Source: an uncultured Chitinophaga sp.
GTDB lineage: Bacteria; Bacteroidota; Bacteroidia; Chitinophagales; Chitinophagaceae
Length of the DNA: 64,000 bases
Reading direction: 5' to 3'
NCBI RefSeq assembly: GCF_902168175.1
Contig: NZ_CABHOU010000021.1
Location: 124,001 to 188,000 of the forward strand
In this document: positions 62,262-64,000 of the stretch, piece after piece
Position numbering within the stretch: the stretch's first letter is position 1
How the letters are laid out: the number at the start of each line of letters is the position of its first letter
Translations under genes and position numbers: made by a program
Notes under the pieces: model-generated
What the model saw: only the letters and a program-made list of their open reading frames with translations
Told to the model about the DNA's origin: nothing
Database searches by the model: none

Positions 62262-64000
62262 CTATTTGTTTTCTATTGTTGCTGGTACAGGGTTCGCAAT
62301 CATATCTTCCAGTATGGAAATTGTTTCCGCCACGTATACGTCTTTTGCGATCTTCTGTAACCAGTCCTTGTTAACTTTGGTTCTTTCCGCATCGTTCCGC
62401 AGTAACGGATTAATATTCCTATTTGTGGTGAGCATCACCTGGAGCGTTTTATCAGCAGGCAATTCGCGCAGCGCCTGTATTTTTTTGGTATTATCGTACC
62501 ATTGCCGGTGTTGTGCTTTAAAGCCTTCCAGGTCCAGCGCAGCCGGCTCCTGCGTAAGTGCTTTCAACCGGCGATTAGCTTCTTCTACACCTGCATACAT
62601 TGGGTTGGCCGCAATACGCGCCTGGGCTTTCTGAATAACGGCAGCAAAATCAGTGGTAGGTTTTACTGGTATATATGGCAATACATTCACACTGTCATAT
62701 GACATTACGGAAGGATAATCCGTTTCCATTACAGACTGCCAGTTCATACGGCTTTGCATTATTATATCGGAGCTAACGCCTTTAAGCTGGGTTGAGCTGC
62801 CGGAGGTGCGGTAAAACTTCTCTATAGTCAGGCGCATACTGCCATACCGTACGTCTTCGGTACCCCGGGTGGAATCTCCCAATTTACCAAGGTTTACCAT
62901 TTGCTGGGCGGTACCTTTACCGAAAGTGGTTTTTGTACCTACGATGAGCCCTCTTTTATAATCCTGGATAGCCGCTGCGAAAATTTCCGATGCAGATGCG
63001 CTTGACTCGTCTACCATCACCGTTAACGGCCCTGTATAAAATGCCTGGGCATTAGCGGTACCATATCTGTTAAGTGCCGTTTTGCCTCTGAGCCATGATA
63101 TGGCCGATCCGGGCAAAAAGCTACCACACATTTTAACAACCTCGTTCAGCGCCCCCCCGCCATTGCTGCGGAGGTCAAGGATAATGCCTTCTACTTCTTC
63201 GTCTCTCAACTTAGTCAGTTCACGGGATATATCAGCAGCAGATCCTTCCATGGGATTGCCGGTTTCGTCGAAGTAAAAATCGTTCAGCCTGATAAAGCCG
63301 AAACGTTTACCATTCTTCTCGATTACCGCACTTTTCGCTTTATTTTCCGTGTCAATGATCTCATCCCTTCTCACCACTGCGGTTCTGGCCTGCTCGCCCG
63401 CCTGTTGCAGCTGCATTTTTACAGAAGTACCTTTCTCGCCGCGAATCATATTCACTACCGCGATATTAGGCATACCGCTTATCGACATCATTTCACCCTG
63501 GGCATTTGAAATGGATAAGATGTGGTCACTCTCTTTTACGACGCCGCTCATATAGGCAGGACCTCCAGGCAACAGGCGCCTCACATAGTATTCGCCTTCC
63601 TTATTCTCCAGTTCTATACCCAGCCCGAAGTAGCGCTTATTGATCATCTCGTTGAACGTACGATCTTTAGGACCGGTGAACATCGTATGTGCGTCAAACT
63701 CCATGGCCACTACGTTCATAAACAGGTCGAATTTTTCATCAGCCGTACGTTTGGACTGCGCATCGTGAAAGATATCATCGTAATATTTTTTCACCTTAGC
63801 GCGTGCCTTAACTTCGGTTTCCCTGTTGAAGGACTTTGCCAGTGCATCACTGTCGGCAGCGATGGAAATCTCCATGTAATTGCGAAGCACGTAATACTTC
63901 AGCAGTTTGCGCCACAATTCTTTTCTTGCTGCTTTGTCAACTGAAAACGCTTCCTCTTTACGAATGTGCTTTACCGTTTCCTTTTTATCGAAGGAGAATG
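62262..64000 (-). CDS. Tail-specific protease (S41 family), 5' end outside the window
   Basis: At least 579 residues are visible; the frame is open through position 64000, so the start lies beyond the right edge. It has an N-terminal helical region, a PDZ domain (LGIELENKEGEYYVRRLLPGGPAYMSGV), and an S41 protease domain with the nucleophile serine in VDESSASASEIFAAAIQDY and the lysine in TKTTFGKGTAQQM. This is the Prc/Tsp type that removes misfolded or tagged proteins outside the cytoplasm. The C-terminal part (residues after TDFAAV) is helical, as in Prc. The signal peptide is not in the window. Confidence 0.93.
   Translation of the reverse strand, partial: FSFDKKETVKHIRKEEAFSVDKAARKELWRKLLKYYVLRNYMEISIAADSDALAKSFNRETEVKARAKVKKYYDDIFHDAQSKRTADEKFDLFMNVVAMEFDAHTMFTGPKDRTFNEMINKRYFGLGIELENKEGEYYVRRLLPGGPAYMSGVVKESDHILSISNAQGEMMSISGMPNIAVVNMIRGEKGTSVKMQLQQAGEQARTAVVRRDEIIDTENKAKSAVIEKNGKRFGFIRLNDFYFDETGNPMEGSAADISRELTKLRDEEVEGIILDLRSNGGGALNEVVKMCGSFLPGSAISWLRGKTALNRYGTANAQAFYTGPLTVMVDESSASASEIFAAAIQDYKRGLIVGTKTTFGKGTAQQMVNLGKLGDSTRGTEDVRYGSMRLTIEKFYRTSGSSTQLKGVSSDIIMQSRMNWQSVMETDYPSVMSYDSVNVLPYIPVKPTTDFAAVIQKAQARIAANPMYAGVEEANRRLKALTQEPAALDLEGFKAQHRQWYDNTKKIQALRELPADKTLQVMLTTNRNINPLLRNDAERTKVNKDWLQKIAKDVYVAETISILEDMIANPVPATIENK

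Overview
The window reads as a stretch of core chromosome from a Bacteroidota bacterium, most likely a Chitinophaga-like member of the Chitinophagaceae. Three things point there. First, the promoters: wherever a -7 element can be seen it is TAnnTTTG, in the best cases with a TTTG/TTG about 17-20 bases upstream (56289-56318, 55319-55349, 49802-49831, 37413-37441), and Shine-Dalgarno sequences are scarce. Second, the gene content: fused SecDF, an S46 dipeptidyl peptidase, LolA next to FtsK, nusB-DUF1573-yajC-coaE, DUF177-rpmF-plsX, DUF3810, DUF3667, DUF4397, and TlpA/DUF4369 proteins. Third, many lipoproteins with short lipobox signals. No phage, insertion sequence, CRISPR array or rRNA was seen. 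The assignment rests on recognition of families, not on a search.

Layout. 1-8.9 kb: a large secreted zinc-peptidase/propeller/barrel protein, a single-cysteine IscA-like protein, SecDF, a serine hydrolase and a DUF4397 lipoprotein. 8.9-16.1 kb: an aminotransferase, the leftward run nusB-DUF1573-yajC-coaE, groES-groEL, and two tandem FKBP-type lipoproteins. 16.1-26.1 kb: a 450-base gene-free stretch, L-serine dehydratase, a membrane-anchored protein, an M23 peptidase divergent from an acyl-CoA mutase large subunit, a methyltransferase, an S46 peptidase and dihydrolipoyl dehydrogenase. 26.2-33.4 kb: lolA-ftsK, an alpha/beta hydrolase, DUF423, shikimate kinase and a phosphopantetheinyl transferase, with dCTP deaminase divergent. 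33.4-45.1 kb: a TlpA-like lipoprotein, a DUF6934-like two-gene unit, DUF177-rpmF-plsX divergent from a hybrid histidine kinase, fructosamine kinase head-to-head with DUF3810, arginase, acyl-CoA dehydrogenase and the YggS-type PLP protein. 45.1-55.3 kb: an NtrY-like kinase, MazG, Tex, an Ivy-like lipoprotein, carbonic anhydrase, enoyl-CoA hydratase and DUF3667.

55.4-64 kb is the most accessory-looking part. It holds tRNA-Gly(GCC) and tRNA-Leu(TAA), then a roughly 440-bp islet with a KTSC-domain gene flanked by exact 20-bp direct repeats, one of which overlaps the tRNA-Leu 3' end. After that come a DHFR-like reductase, a truncated haemoglobin, a possible HepT toxin remnant, two tandem paralogous small secreted proteins of unknown function, two TlpA-type thioredoxins and a tail-specific protease that runs off the right edge.

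How the genes work together. Several sets serve the envelope: SecDF and YajC assist Sec export, LolA ferries lipoproteins, the FKBP and TlpA lipoproteins act on folding and thiols in the periplasm, and the M23, S41, S46 and first-gene peptidases degrade or remodel material there. A second theme is acyl-CoA and lipid metabolism (acyl-CoA dehydrogenase, enoyl-CoA hydratase, mutase, PlsX, CoaE, PPTase). No single large new system stands out. The best leads are the tRNA-Leu islet, the tandem secreted paralogs, the DUF6934-like pair, the Ivy-like lipoprotein and the IscA-like protein without its C-terminal cysteines.
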